The position numbers and the translations under genes were made by a program. From Rhizobium sp. BT04 (lineage in GTDB: Bacteria; Pseudomonadota; Alphaproteobacteria; Rhizobiales; Rhizobiaceae), in contig NZ_CP125653.1 in assembly GCF_030053135.1 (NCBI RefSeq), positions 124,001-188,000 of the forward strand: 64,000 nt of DNA. Direction: 5' to 3'. Each line of letters starts with the position of its first letter. Positions within the stretch are counted from its first letter, which is position 1. The notes under the pieces are model-generated. The model was not told the DNA's origin and ran no database searches. It saw nothing but the letters and a program-made list of their open reading frames with translations. Below, in pieces: positions 53,046 through 62,290 of the stretch.

Positions 53046-53531
53046 ATGACCATCGAAGCGGCACGTAATTCGCATCCCATCTACTTCGTCGGCGCTTTTG
53101 CGACGGGCGGGCTCCTGACGTTCATGGTGCACCTCAACGGTGAGCTGGCCCGTTACGGCAATCCCCTGTTCTCATCCTGGACCGCGCACGGCACCGGCAT
53201 CATCGCCGCCGTCATCCTTCTCCTGGTGGTCCGCCGCCGACGCGTTGCGACGGCGGAAAAGCCCCCAAGCGCGCCGTGGTGGGCCTATTTCGGTGGGGTA
53301 TCGGGTGCGGCAACGGTCATTCTGACCTCGACCGCGGTCAACTCGCCGCTCGGGCTCTCCGGCACCCTGGCTTTGGGTTTGGCAGGCCAGGTCGCCTTCA
53401 GTCTCGCCGCCGACAGCTGGGGATTGTTCGGTCTGCCGAAGCGGCGCCCGGATATGCAAGACATCGCCGCCCTCGGCCTGGTTGTCACCGGGGGTGCACT
53501 CATTATCCTGTTTGGGCGAGGTGCGGCGTGA
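53046..53531 (+). CDS. DMT-family transporter, YdcZ/DUF606 type, first half
   Basis: 161 residues with five hydrophobic segments: YFVGAFATGGLLTFMVHLNG, GTGIIAAVILLLVVRRRR, YFGGVSGAATVILTSTAVNS, LALGLAGQVAFSLAADSWGL and IAALGLVVTGGALIILF. The N..GxLxxxxxxxxxS pattern (HLNGELARYGNPLFSSW) is the DUF606 signature. A second DUF606 gene overlaps its stop, so the pair probably forms a heterodimeric exporter of the small-multidrug or metabolite type. ATG 53046 follows GGGAT. Confidence 0.88.
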   Translation: MTIEAARNSHPIYFVGAFATGGLLTFMVHLNGELARYGNPLFSSWTAHGTGIIAAVILLLVVRRRRVATAEKPPSAPWWAYFGGVSGAATVILTSTAVNSPLGLSGTLALGLAGQVAFSLAADSWGLFGLPKRRPDMQDIAALGLVVTGGALIILFGRGAA

Positions 53532-53968
53532 CGGTGTTCGTTCTCCTGGCGTGTCTGGGCGGCGTGCTCGTCGGGCTCAGCCGTCAGCTCAATGGGCGGT
53601 TGAGCATATCCACCACGCCGCTGATCGCATCCTTCTGGAATCATGCCATCGGCTTTGCCGTGCTCACCTGCCTTGGCCTCTTTGTCGGAGGCCTGCTTCC
53701 TGCCGGTGCTGCCGAGGCGCCCTGGTATGCCTATCTGGGTGGTTCCATCGGCGTTGTTTTCGTAGCGGCCGGCAGCTGGGCGATTGCCCGCATAGGCGCG
53801 GTCAATTCGGCTCTGCTGATCATCGGTGGCCAGATGGTCACGGGGGTGGCGCTCGACTATGTCAGCGCCGTTCCAACGTCGTTCTGGGCGAACGCGACCG
53901 GAATTGTTCTCATCATCGGCGGAATGATGGTCAGCCGGAGACGCCGCAAAGCCGGCGGTTCGCAATAG
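53528..53968 (+). CDS. DMT-family transporter, YdcZ/DUF606 type, second half
   Basis: 146 residues from GTG 53528, overlapping the TGA of the first half. The same signature recurs (VGLSRQLNGRLSISTTPLIA, SFWNHAIGFAVL) and the other helices follow: YLGGSIGVVFVAAGSWAIAR, ALLIIGGQMVTGVALDYVSA, ANATGIVLIIGGMMVSRRR. The coupled start shows that the two chains are made together. The substrate is unknown. Confidence 0.88.
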   Translation: MTVFVLLACLGGVLVGLSRQLNGRLSISTTPLIASFWNHAIGFAVLTCLGLFVGGLLPAGAAEAPWYAYLGGSIGVVFVAAGSWAIARIGAVNSALLIIGGQMVTGVALDYVSAVPTSFWANATGIVLIIGGMMVSRRRRKAGGSQ

Positions 53969-54021
53969 CCAACGCTACGCATACCGAGAAGCGCAGCAAT
54001 CTCCGGGGAGATATAGCTAGT

Positions 54022-54240
54022 CTAGCTCGTGCGTCCAAGGGTGGACAGGGCGTCCTGCAGCCTGAGCGCCGCAAGTGCCTTCGTGGCCTCATCCGGAGGC
54101 CATCCCGCTTCCAGCGCCGCGGCCAGGACCAGCGATTCCGTCTGAAGCTCGAGCTTCTCATAGAGCGGCTCGATGGCTTCGCGCGCTGTGACAAGGTGCT
54201 GGTCGGGTGGAGTAATGGGTGTGGCGGCAACCCTGGGCAT
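54022..54240 (-). CDS. Small hypothetical protein
   Basis: 72 residues with a good GGAGGAG site before ATG 54240. The sequence is mostly helical: LVTAREAIEPLYEKLELQTE, SLVLAAALEAGWPPDEATKA, LAALRLQDALSTLG. There are no cysteines, signal or membrane segment. It might be a small adaptor or regulatory helix bundle. It stands alone between the DMT pair and the pirin-like gene on the same strand as the latter. Confidence 0.65.
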   Translation of the reverse strand: MPRVAATPITPPDQHLVTAREAIEPLYEKLELQTESLVLAAALEAGWPPDEATKALAALRLQDALSTLGRTS

Positions 54241-54326
54241 GAATGCTCCTCCTTTGAACGCTAAGGTTCGAAACCGATGACGGACATCCTTGTTCCGTCC
54301 AGATCGGCTTTTTGGCCCCGGAATCA

Positions 54327-55235
54327 TTACAGAGAGCCACGTATCCTGGTAGCCCGGCGGTCGGTCCTTCGCGGGCGGTCTTTGGCATCGGCGCAGTGCT
54401 TCGCGCGATATGAAAATTCGCGCGAAAAATGACGATACCACATATTGCGAAATATCCTCCACCTCAGAAATGCGCGAATGATGATTGCCGGCGGAATCTT
54501 TTTGTGGTCGCCGACAGTCCCCTGCTTGGTGATCGCTGCGTTCGGATCGAGCAGGAACGCAACCAACGTGCTTGGGCTCTTCGCTTCCACCTCGAGCCTG
54601 TCATCGGATACATGCAGTCCCTGCTCCCCTTCGGCAAACGCCTGGGCACCGACGACGACGGAACCGCCAAAGACGTAGAAATAGAGGTCTCGGCCTTGTT
54701 TCCGGGGGAATTCCACCTTGACCCCCGCGTCCAGCCTGACATCGAAGAAGTCGATCGCGCTGCGGACATAAAACGGCGCACCTTCCCCTTCCGGCCCGAC
54801 CAGGTGTCGCCAGACGTTTACCGCGACGGCCGGGACCGGTCCGTACTGGATCTTCGGCTCAAGATCGACCGCGTCAGGGCGAACAAGGATCTGCAGCATC
54901 CGCAACGGCGGATCGGATGCCAGCGTCTCTTCGGAATGCCAAAAGCTTGCTCCGGCATTCATCACCATGAGATGATCGCGATCGATCAGCAGCCGGCCGG
55001 CGGCCTTATCGTCATGACGCATGACACCTTCGGGCACCCAGGAGATGATCTCGTCATTCCTGTGCTCGTGCATCGCGATCAGCCGGCCAGGATCGAGAAT
55101 GGATTCAACGACCATGGCAAGCGGGCCATGGCCGTGATCGGTCGGCTTCGGCTTCAACCACCCCGGCATGTTGACGTGCGCGACGAAGCCTCCCGTATCG
55201 CGCACCACGAATGTCCGTTCGCCCTTGAGCAGCAT
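54327..55235 (-). CDS. Pirin-like (cupin) protein
   Basis: 302 residues. The first cupin of the pirin family is seen in LDPGRLIAMHEHRNDEIISW with VPEGVMRHDD, where the histidines and Glu would hold the metal, then AGASFWHSEETLASDP. The second, degenerate cupin is in RDLYFYVFGGSVVVGAQAFA, EGEQGLHV. ATG 55235 has GGAGG six bases upstream. A basic tail of about 40 residues (RAFLRWRIFRNMWYRHFSRE) is not part of the usual fold and looks added. Pirins can act as quercetinases or redox sensors; the role here is not known. Confidence 0.82.
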   Translation of the reverse strand: MLLKGERTFVVRDTGGFVAHVNMPGWLKPKPTDHGHGPLAMVVESILDPGRLIAMHEHRNDEIISWVPEGVMRHDDKAAGRLLIDRDHLMVMNAGASFWHSEETLASDPPLRMLQILVRPDAVDLEPKIQYGPVPAVAVNVWRHLVGPEGEGAPFYVRSAIDFFDVRLDAGVKVEFPRKQGRDLYFYVFGGSVVVGAQAFAEGEQGLHVSDDRLEVEAKSPSTLVAFLLDPNAAITKQGTVGDHKKIPPAIIIRAFLRWRIFRNMWYRHFSREFSYRAKHCADAKDRPRRTDRRATRIRGSL

Positions 55236-55499
55236 CGCATCCTCCATGCTTGCAAGGCAGTGGCGACAGCAGGCGACGACAGCGCCGCGCATCTTTTCAG
55301 ATGCGAAAAAGCCGCTGTAACACTCTGAATGACTGTATCATTTTATCCTCAAACCGGTTCCGATCTAAGGAATTATGCATCGGCCAGAAGGCCCGCCGGG
55401 ACGATCGCTGACCGGCAAAGCCATCGGCCGGGTCGCAAGCCACGGGGACGAAAGGACGGCGGGGATACCTCCCTGCCGTCACATCATTCAACTCCGGCC

Positions 55500-56387
55500 T
55501 CAGGCGAGATATTTCGTAAACCAGTCGACCGTCCGCTGCCAGGCGAGCTTGGCTGCCGCTTCGTCGTAGCGCGGCGTGGAATCATTGTGGAAGCCGTGAT
55601 TGACGTCGGGATAGACATAGGCTTCGTAGGTTTTTTGAGACGATTTCAGCGCGGCTTCATAGGCCGGCCAGCCTTCGTTGATCCCCTTGTCCAGCCCGGC
55701 ATAGTGGAGAAGCAAGGGCGCCTTGATCTTCGGCACGTCCTCGGCGCGCGGCTGCCTGCCGTAGAACGGCACGGCGGCGGCGAGTTCCGGATAGGCCACT
55801 GCCGCCGCATTGGCGACGCCGCCGCCGTAGCAGAAACCGGTGATGCCGACCTTGCCGGTGGTGAGATCGCTGTGCATCAGAAACTCGACCGCCGCGAAGA
55901 AGTCGTTCATCAGCTTCTCCGGGTCGACCTTCTGCTGCAGTTCCCGGCCCTTTTCATCGTTGCCGGGATAGCCGCCGACCGAAGTGAGGCCATCCGGCGC
56001 CAGCGCGATGAAACCTGCCTTCGCCACCCGCCGCGCCACATCCTCGATATAGGGGTTCAGACCTCTGTTTTCGTGAACGACCACCACGGCCGCGACTTTG
56101 CCGGCGGCTTTTGCGGGGCGGACGAGATAGGCGCGGACATCCCCATTTCCCTTTGGCGAGGGATAGGTGATGTATTCGGCTGATATATCGGGATCGGTGA
56201 ACTCGACTTGGGTCGCCAGCGCATAATCGGGGCTCAGCGACGCCAGAATGGCCGCCGCCGTCACGCCGCCGACGGCGAATTTGCCGGCCCGGTCGAGAAA
56301 CTCGCGCTTGGTGATTCTCCCATGCGCATAATAATCGTAGAGTTCGAGAAGTTCCTGAGGGAAATCCTTGGCTGTCATGCGGGTCAT
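55500..56387 (-). CDS. Dienelactone hydrolase family protein (YghX-like)
   Basis: 295 residues. An N-terminal segment [34 protein letters not shown] resembles a Tat-type signal set after about 23 residues, as in YghX relatives. The alpha/beta-hydrolase core has nucleophile Cys in [14 protein letters not shown], an Asp in [13 protein letters not shown] and His in [13 protein letters not shown], the Cys-Asp-His triad of carboxymethylenebutenolidase. GGAGGA precedes ATG 56387. It could hydrolyse a dienelactone or related ester, but it is far from the gra operon and probably independent of it. Confidence 0.88.
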   Translation of the reverse strand: MTRMTAKDFPQELLELYDYYAHGRITKREFLDRAGKFAVGGVTAAAILASLSPDYALATQVEFTDPDISAEYITYPSPKGNGDVRAYLVRPAKAAGKVAAVVVVHENRGLNPYIEDVARRVAKAGFIALAPDGLTSVGGYPGNDEKGRELQQKVDPEKLMNDFFAAVEFLMHSDLTTGKVGITGFCYGGGVANAAAVAYPELAAAVPFYGRQPRAEDVPKIKAPLLLHYAGLDKGINEGWPAYEAALKSSQKTYEAYVYPDVNHGFHNDSTPRYDEAAAKLAWQRTVDWFTKYLA

Positions 56388-56704
56388 GCTGGTTCCTCCT
56401 GGCCTCTTTTGTTCTCATGCCATCCTACACAGGTAAGCTCGCGACTCTTTTCAATATTTCGCGAGTTTCGCGTGAGCTTGCCGGCTGGGGCAACCGGCGC
56501 TGAACGACTGCCTTGGCTTCGGGAGCATGCGCGCTGCGTCGGCGAACCGCGTCCGGCCAGCCGCTGTAAGCAATCGGTCGCCAGCTATCGATCTATGAAA
56601 ATCAATTTCATGCTTGCGCTTCGATGCCCGTTTTCTATTGACGCCTCTCGTTTTTTGTCCCAACTTAAAGAAAATAAATTACCTAAATTGGGAACTTGAT
56701 CGGC
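56388..56704. promoter_or_regulatory. Divergent spacer with promoter-like and operator-like sequence
   Basis: No gene. TTGACG at about 56637-56642 is a plausible -35. Beyond a poly-T stretch lies the inverted repeat CCCAACTT...AAATTGGG, whose arms sit at 56659-56666 and 56685-56692, with an AT-rich centre. The latter ends 13 bases before the dehydrogenase start and would suit a repressor of the sugar operon, for example of the ROK or LacI type. Confidence 0.45.
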
Positions 56705-57862
56705 ATGAAAGTGGGAATCATCGGGCTCGGATTCCGGCTCGGCTATCTCGGCTATGTCTTTAAAGCGATCGATAGCAGCTTCGACATTGTCGGCTATGTG
56801 GATCCGGAACCTGCCGGGCTTCCCGGATTGACGGAAAAGGGGATTTCAGTCGGCAAGGCTTACGGTTCGCCGGAAGAGCTGCTGGCTTCGGAAAAGCTCG
56901 ATCTGCTGATGATCGGCTCCCCCAATCACCTGCATCTCGATCATATCAGGCTCGGCCTTCAGGCCGGTCTCAAGGTCTTCTGCGAAAAGCCGATCGTCAC
57001 CACGATTGCCGAAAGCATCGAGCTTGCCCATCTGATGGCGAAGTTCGGCCATGAGCGGCTGATGGTCGGTCTGGTGCTGCGTTACTCCCCGCTTTACAAG
57101 GATCTGCGCGCCATCCAGGCCGAGGGCAAGCTCGGTCAGATCGTGTCGATCGAGGCCTCCGAACATATCGAGCCCTATCACGGCGCCTTCTTCATGCGCG
57201 ACTGGCGCCGCTACGAGCGCTATTCCGGCAGCTTCATGCTGGAGAAATGCTGCCACGACCTCGACCTTTATAATGGTGTCGTCGGCGCGCGGCCGGAGCG
57301 CGTCGCCAGTTTCGGCGGCCGCAAGAGCTTCATTCCCGCCAACGACCCGGCGCGCGAAGGCATCAACGACCTCGAGCTCTTCCATCGCAAGCCGAGCGGC
57401 TGGATGGGTTCCGACAAGGTCTTCGACAGCGATGCCGATATTATCGACTACCAGGTGGCGATCGTCGAATATGCCAATGGCGTCGGCATGAACTTCCACA
57501 CCAATCTGAATGTGCCCGACCAGTTCCGCCGTTTCGCCATCATGGGCTCGCGCGGCATGGCCGAAGGCGATTTCGTGCGCGGCTATCTCGATGTGCACGA
57601 GCAGCTGACCGGCAATAAGGTGGTCGAAAACAAATATGCCGCCACCGAACTCTCCCAGCATTACGGCGCCGACGAACAGATGGCGAGCGACCTGCTGGAA
57701 AGCGTGCGCACCGGGCTCGAACTTCCGGTGTCCACGCTGAACGCGCTCGAAGCCGGCATTCTCGCCTTGGCGATGGACGAAGCGAGGATGAAGAAAACTG
57801 TCGTCGATCTCAGACCGATCTGGGACCGCTTCGACGAAGCCCTTCACGCAAGAGCGGCTTGA
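56705..57862 (+). CDS. Gfo/Idh/MocA-family dehydrogenase
   Basis: 385 residues. The NAD(P)-binding fold opens with KVGIIGLGFRLGYLGYVFKA. The family motif EKP is in LKVFCEKPIVTTIAES, and the active-site Lys/Asp/His region includes GSFMLEKCCHDLDLYNGVVG. The C-terminal domain is normal in length. Such enzymes oxidise or isomerise sugars, inositols and their derivatives. ATG 56705 gives the canonical start; a TTG at 56696 adds three residues. It heads an operon with a CUT1 sugar transporter and probably acts on the imported sugar. Confidence 0.92.
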   Translation: MKVGIIGLGFRLGYLGYVFKAIDSSFDIVGYVDPEPAGLPGLTEKGISVGKAYGSPEELLASEKLDLLMIGSPNHLHLDHIRLGLQAGLKVFCEKPIVTTIAESIELAHLMAKFGHERLMVGLVLRYSPLYKDLRAIQAEGKLGQIVSIEASEHIEPYHGAFFMRDWRRYERYSGSFMLEKCCHDLDLYNGVVGARPERVASFGGRKSFIPANDPAREGINDLELFHRKPSGWMGSDKVFDSDADIIDYQVAIVEYANGVGMNFHTNLNVPDQFRRFAIMGSRGMAEGDFVRGYLDVHEQLTGNKVVENKYAATELSQHYGADEQMASDLLESVRTGLELPVSTLNALEAGILALAMDEARMKKTVVDLRPIWDRFDEALHARAA

Positions 57863-57875
57863 GGAGGGCGGCAGG

Positions 57876-58760
57876 ATGAGTGTTCAAAGAAGCACGGTCA
57901 TCTTTGCCTGGATCCTTCTCCTTCCGGCCGTCCTTTATGTTCTTGCCATCGTCGCCTATCCCCTCGTCGATACGTTCATTCTCTCCTTCACCGACGCATC
58001 GCTCAAGAAGACCACCAATTGGGTGGGCTGGATCAATTACGAGAAGATCTTCAACGAGCGCTTTGCCGAAGTCATCTTCCGCACCTTCATCTGGACGTTC
58101 TTCTCGGTGGCGCTGAAAATGGTGATCGGCACGTTCGGTGCGACCATGCTCAATGCCGCCGTGCCGGGGCGCTCGCTGTTCCGGCTCTTGACCATGCCGC
58201 CCTGGATCGTGCCGATGGCGATCGGCATCTTCATGTGGGGCTGGATGTATAATGGCCAGTTCGGAATGATATCGGGCATGCTCCAGCGCTTCGGTCTCGT
58301 CGACGGCCCGGTCGCCTTCCTCGCTTATGGCAGCACCGCCTTCTGGGCAACGATCATCACCGACGTGTGGATCGGCGTGCCGCTGGTGACGATCTATTTC
58401 CTGGCGGCGATCCAATCCATTCCCAAGGATCTTTACGAGGCAGCCTGGACCGATGGCGCCGGCCGCTGGTACCGCTTTCGCCGCATCACTCTGCCGCTGA
58501 TGGTTCCGGCGATCATCACCATGTCGATGCTCTCGCTCATCGCCACCTTCAATTCGTTCGACATCATCTGGATCCTGACACAGGGCGGGCCGAGCGGCGA
58601 GACGACGACGATGATCATCGACACCTATCAGACCGCGATCGGTTCGAAGAAATACGGGGAAGGTGCTGCGCGCGCCGTGTTGATCTGCATCTTCCTGTCG
58701 CTTTTCTGCTTCGCCTATTTCCGCGTCACCCGCCGTCTCAATCCGGAGAAGCGCGCATGA
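57876..58760 (+). CDS. Carbohydrate ABC transporter permease (MalF/UgpA type)
   Basis: 294 residues, six helices: VIFAWILLLPAVLYVLAIVA, PLVDTFILSFTDAS at the start. The EAA loop is IQSIPKDLYEAAWTDGAGRW with YRFRRITLPLMVP. GAGGAGGG lies before the ATG. It follows the dehydrogenase by 13 bases and overlaps the next permease by four. Confidence 0.93.
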   Translation: MSVQRSTVIFAWILLLPAVLYVLAIVAYPLVDTFILSFTDASLKKTTNWVGWINYEKIFNERFAEVIFRTFIWTFFSVALKMVIGTFGATMLNAAVPGRSLFRLLTMPPWIVPMAIGIFMWGWMYNGQFGMISGMLQRFGLVDGPVAFLAYGSTAFWATIITDVWIGVPLVTIYFLAAIQSIPKDLYEAAWTDGAGRWYRFRRITLPLMVPAIITMSMLSLIATFNSFDIIWILTQGGPSGETTTMIIDTYQTAIGSKKYGEGAARAVLICIFLSLFCFAYFRVTRRLNPEKRA

Positions 58761-59614
58761 GCAGTGCAGCCATGATCGACCGTTACCGCTGGTGGGAAAT
58801 CATCCTGATCTATTGCGGCATCGCGCTGTTTCTCTTCTTCGTGCTCTCGCCCTTCGTCGAGGGCTTCCTCGTTTCCCTGAAGCCGCTCGCCCAGCTCTTT
58901 TCCTCACCCTACCGCTTCTGGCCCGAGAACGGCTCGCTCGAAGCCTACCGGACGATGTGGATCAGTGTGCCGGGTTTCGGCCGCTATATCTTCAACTCCT
59001 TCTTCATCTCGACCGTCGTCACGGTGATCGTGCTCTGCCTGGTCATTCCGGCGGCCTACGCTTTCGCGAAGTTCGAGTTCAAGGGCATGGGGATATTGCT
59101 CGGCGCCTTCCTGACGGTGAACATGTTCTCCGGCGCCGTGCTCCTGATCCCGCTCTTCCGCTTGATGCGCAGCATGGGCGTGCTCAACACCTATCTCGCC
59201 ATGATCGTGCCGGGCGTCGCCTTCCTGATCCCGTCGGCGATCTGGCTGCTGCGCACCTATATGATCCGCATTCCCCAGGAGCTCAACGAAGCGGCCTTCA
59301 TGGATGGCGCCAGCCATTTCTACACGCTTCGCCGTGTCATCCTGCCCATCGCGATGCCGGGCATTATCGTCGTCGCCATCACCACCTTCATCGGCGCTTA
59401 CGCCCAGCAATTCATCTTCGCGCTGACGTTCAACTCGAAGACCGAATACATGCCCCTGCCGGTGGGGCTCTTTGCTTACTTCGGCAAGCAGGAGGTCATC
59501 TGGAACGAACTGATGGCGGCTTCCTTCGTCGGCATCGCGCCGGCGATGATCGTCATCTTCTTCCTTCAGCGTTACCTTGTCGGCGGTCTGACCGCCGGTG
59601 CGGTGAAACAATAA
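58757..59614 (+). CDS. Carbohydrate ABC transporter permease (MalG type)
   Basis: 285 residues with six helices; LIYCGIALFLFFVLSPFVEG opens the first. The EAA loop TYMIRIPQELNEAAFMDGAS with HFYTLRRVILPIAMP is present. ATG 58757 overlaps the TGA of the preceding gene. It forms the channel together with the MalF-type subunit. The binding protein follows after 47 bases. Confidence 0.93.
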   Translation: MSSAAMIDRYRWWEIILIYCGIALFLFFVLSPFVEGFLVSLKPLAQLFSSPYRFWPENGSLEAYRTMWISVPGFGRYIFNSFFISTVVTVIVLCLVIPAAYAFAKFEFKGMGILLGAFLTVNMFSGAVLLIPLFRLMRSMGVLNTYLAMIVPGVAFLIPSAIWLLRTYMIRIPQELNEAAFMDGASHFYTLRRVILPIAMPGIIVVAITTFIGAYAQQFIFALTFNSKTEYMPLPVGLFAYFGKQEVIWNELMAASFVGIAPAMIVIFFLQRYLVGGLTAGAVKQ

Positions 59615-59661
59615 GAGCAAAAAACGAGTGAACAGCTAACAACCACAATGGGAGTCACGAC

Positions 59662-60894
59662 GTGAGCATTACCATTAAGACAGGCCTTATGGCGCTTGCC
59701 CTGCTCGGTTCGACGGCACTGACCGCAGTCACTGCTCAAGCGGCCGACAAGGAAATCAGCTGGATCTATTGCGGCGACACGATCGACCCGGTCCACACCA
59801 AATACATCAAGCAGTGGGAAGAAAAGAACACCGGCTGGAAGGTCACGCCCGAGGTTGTCGGCTGGGCGCAGTGCCAGGACAAGGCAACGACGCTCGCCGC
59901 CGCCGGCACGCCGGTCGCGATGGCCTATGTCGGCTCGCGCACGCTGAAGGAATTCGCCCAGAACGACCTCATCGTTCCGGTGCCGATGACCGATGACGAA
60001 AAGAAGAGCTACTATCCGCACATCGTCGATACCGTGACTTTCGAGGGCAATCAGTGGGGTGTTCCGATCGCTTTCTCCACCAAGGCGCTCTACTGGAACA
60101 AGGACCTCTTCAAGCAGGCCGGCCTCGATCCCGAGAAGCCGCCGAAGACCTGGGCTGAAGAAATCGAGATGGCCAAGACCATCAAGGAAAAGACCGGCAT
60201 TCCGGGCTTCGGTCTCTCCGCCAAGACCTTCGACAACACGATGCACCAATTCATGCATTGGGTTTACACCAACAACGGCGCAGTGACGGATGCCGAAGGC
60301 AAGGTCACGCTCGACAGCCCGCAGATTCTCGCCGCGCTGAAGGCCTACAAGGATATCGTCCCCTACTCCGAGGAAGGCCCGACGGCCTATGAGCAGAACG
60401 AAGTCCGCGCCATCTTCCTCGACGGCAAGGTCGCCATGATCCAGGCAGGATCGGGCGCCGCCTCCCGGCTGAAGGAGACGAAGATTGCCTGGGGCATCAC
60501 GACGCTGCCGCTCGGTCCCGACGCCAAAGGCCCCGGCACGCTTTTGATCACCGACAGCCTGGCGATCTTCAAGGGGTCCGGGGTCGAGGACAAGGCGACG
60601 GAATTCGCCAAGTTCATCACCTCGCCCGACGTCCAGTCGGAATACGAACTGCAGGGCGGCGCCGGCCTGACCCCGCTGCGTCCGTCGGCGAAGGTCGAGG
60701 AGTTCGTCGCCAAGGATCCCTATTGGAAGCCCTTGATCGAGGGCATCAACTATGGTGGCCCCGAACCGCTCTTCACCGACTATAAGGGCTTCCAGAACTC
60801 GATCATCGAAATGATCCAGTCGGTGGTGACGGGCAAGGCTGAACCGGAAGCCGCACTGAAGAAGGCTGCCGGCGAAATCGAAGCCTTCAAGTAA
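59662..60894 (+). CDS. Carbohydrate ABC transporter binding protein (SBP_bac_1)
   Basis: 410 residues from GTG 59662, preceded by GGGAG. Sec signal: [20 protein letters not shown], cleavage after AQA. The mature protein has family 1 features: [58 protein letters not shown] and [13 protein letters not shown]. It carries sugar to the two permeases. The ligand cannot be named; the leading Gfo/Idh/MocA dehydrogenase suggests a polyol or sugar it can oxidise. Confidence 0.93.
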   Translation: MSITIKTGLMALALLGSTALTAVTAQAADKEISWIYCGDTIDPVHTKYIKQWEEKNTGWKVTPEVVGWAQCQDKATTLAAAGTPVAMAYVGSRTLKEFAQNDLIVPVPMTDDEKKSYYPHIVDTVTFEGNQWGVPIAFSTKALYWNKDLFKQAGLDPEKPPKTWAEEIEMAKTIKEKTGIPGFGLSAKTFDNTMHQFMHWVYTNNGAVTDAEGKVTLDSPQILAALKAYKDIVPYSEEGPTAYEQNEVRAIFLDGKVAMIQAGSGAASRLKETKIAWGITTLPLGPDAKGPGTLLITDSLAIFKGSGVEDKATEFAKFITSPDVQSEYELQGGAGLTPLRPSAKVEEFVAKDPYWKPLIEGINYGGPEPLFTDYKGFQNSIIEMIQSVVTGKAEPEAALKKAAGEIEAFK

Positions 60895-60992
60895 GCTCTC
60901 TTGAGGCTTCTTCGGGTCGCGGCGGGATGGCCGCGGCCCCTCCCCTTATGACGATCGAATGTGCGACGAAGGCCGCTGGCGGAGACAGATTT

Positions 60993-62126
<1,134 letters not shown>

Positions 62127-62290
62127 ACCGACTTGGCGTCGTGTGGGCGGTTTGTCCTGCGAGCGGTTCGGGTCCGGGGCGAAATGGCACCCCTGGCAAT
62201 TATGGCTAGCGGGATTTGGCCGCCGCCTGGAAGCTGATCTTCCCCGACTAAGGGCGACGTGCTTGCGCTCTCTGACCACCTCTGCCGTGC

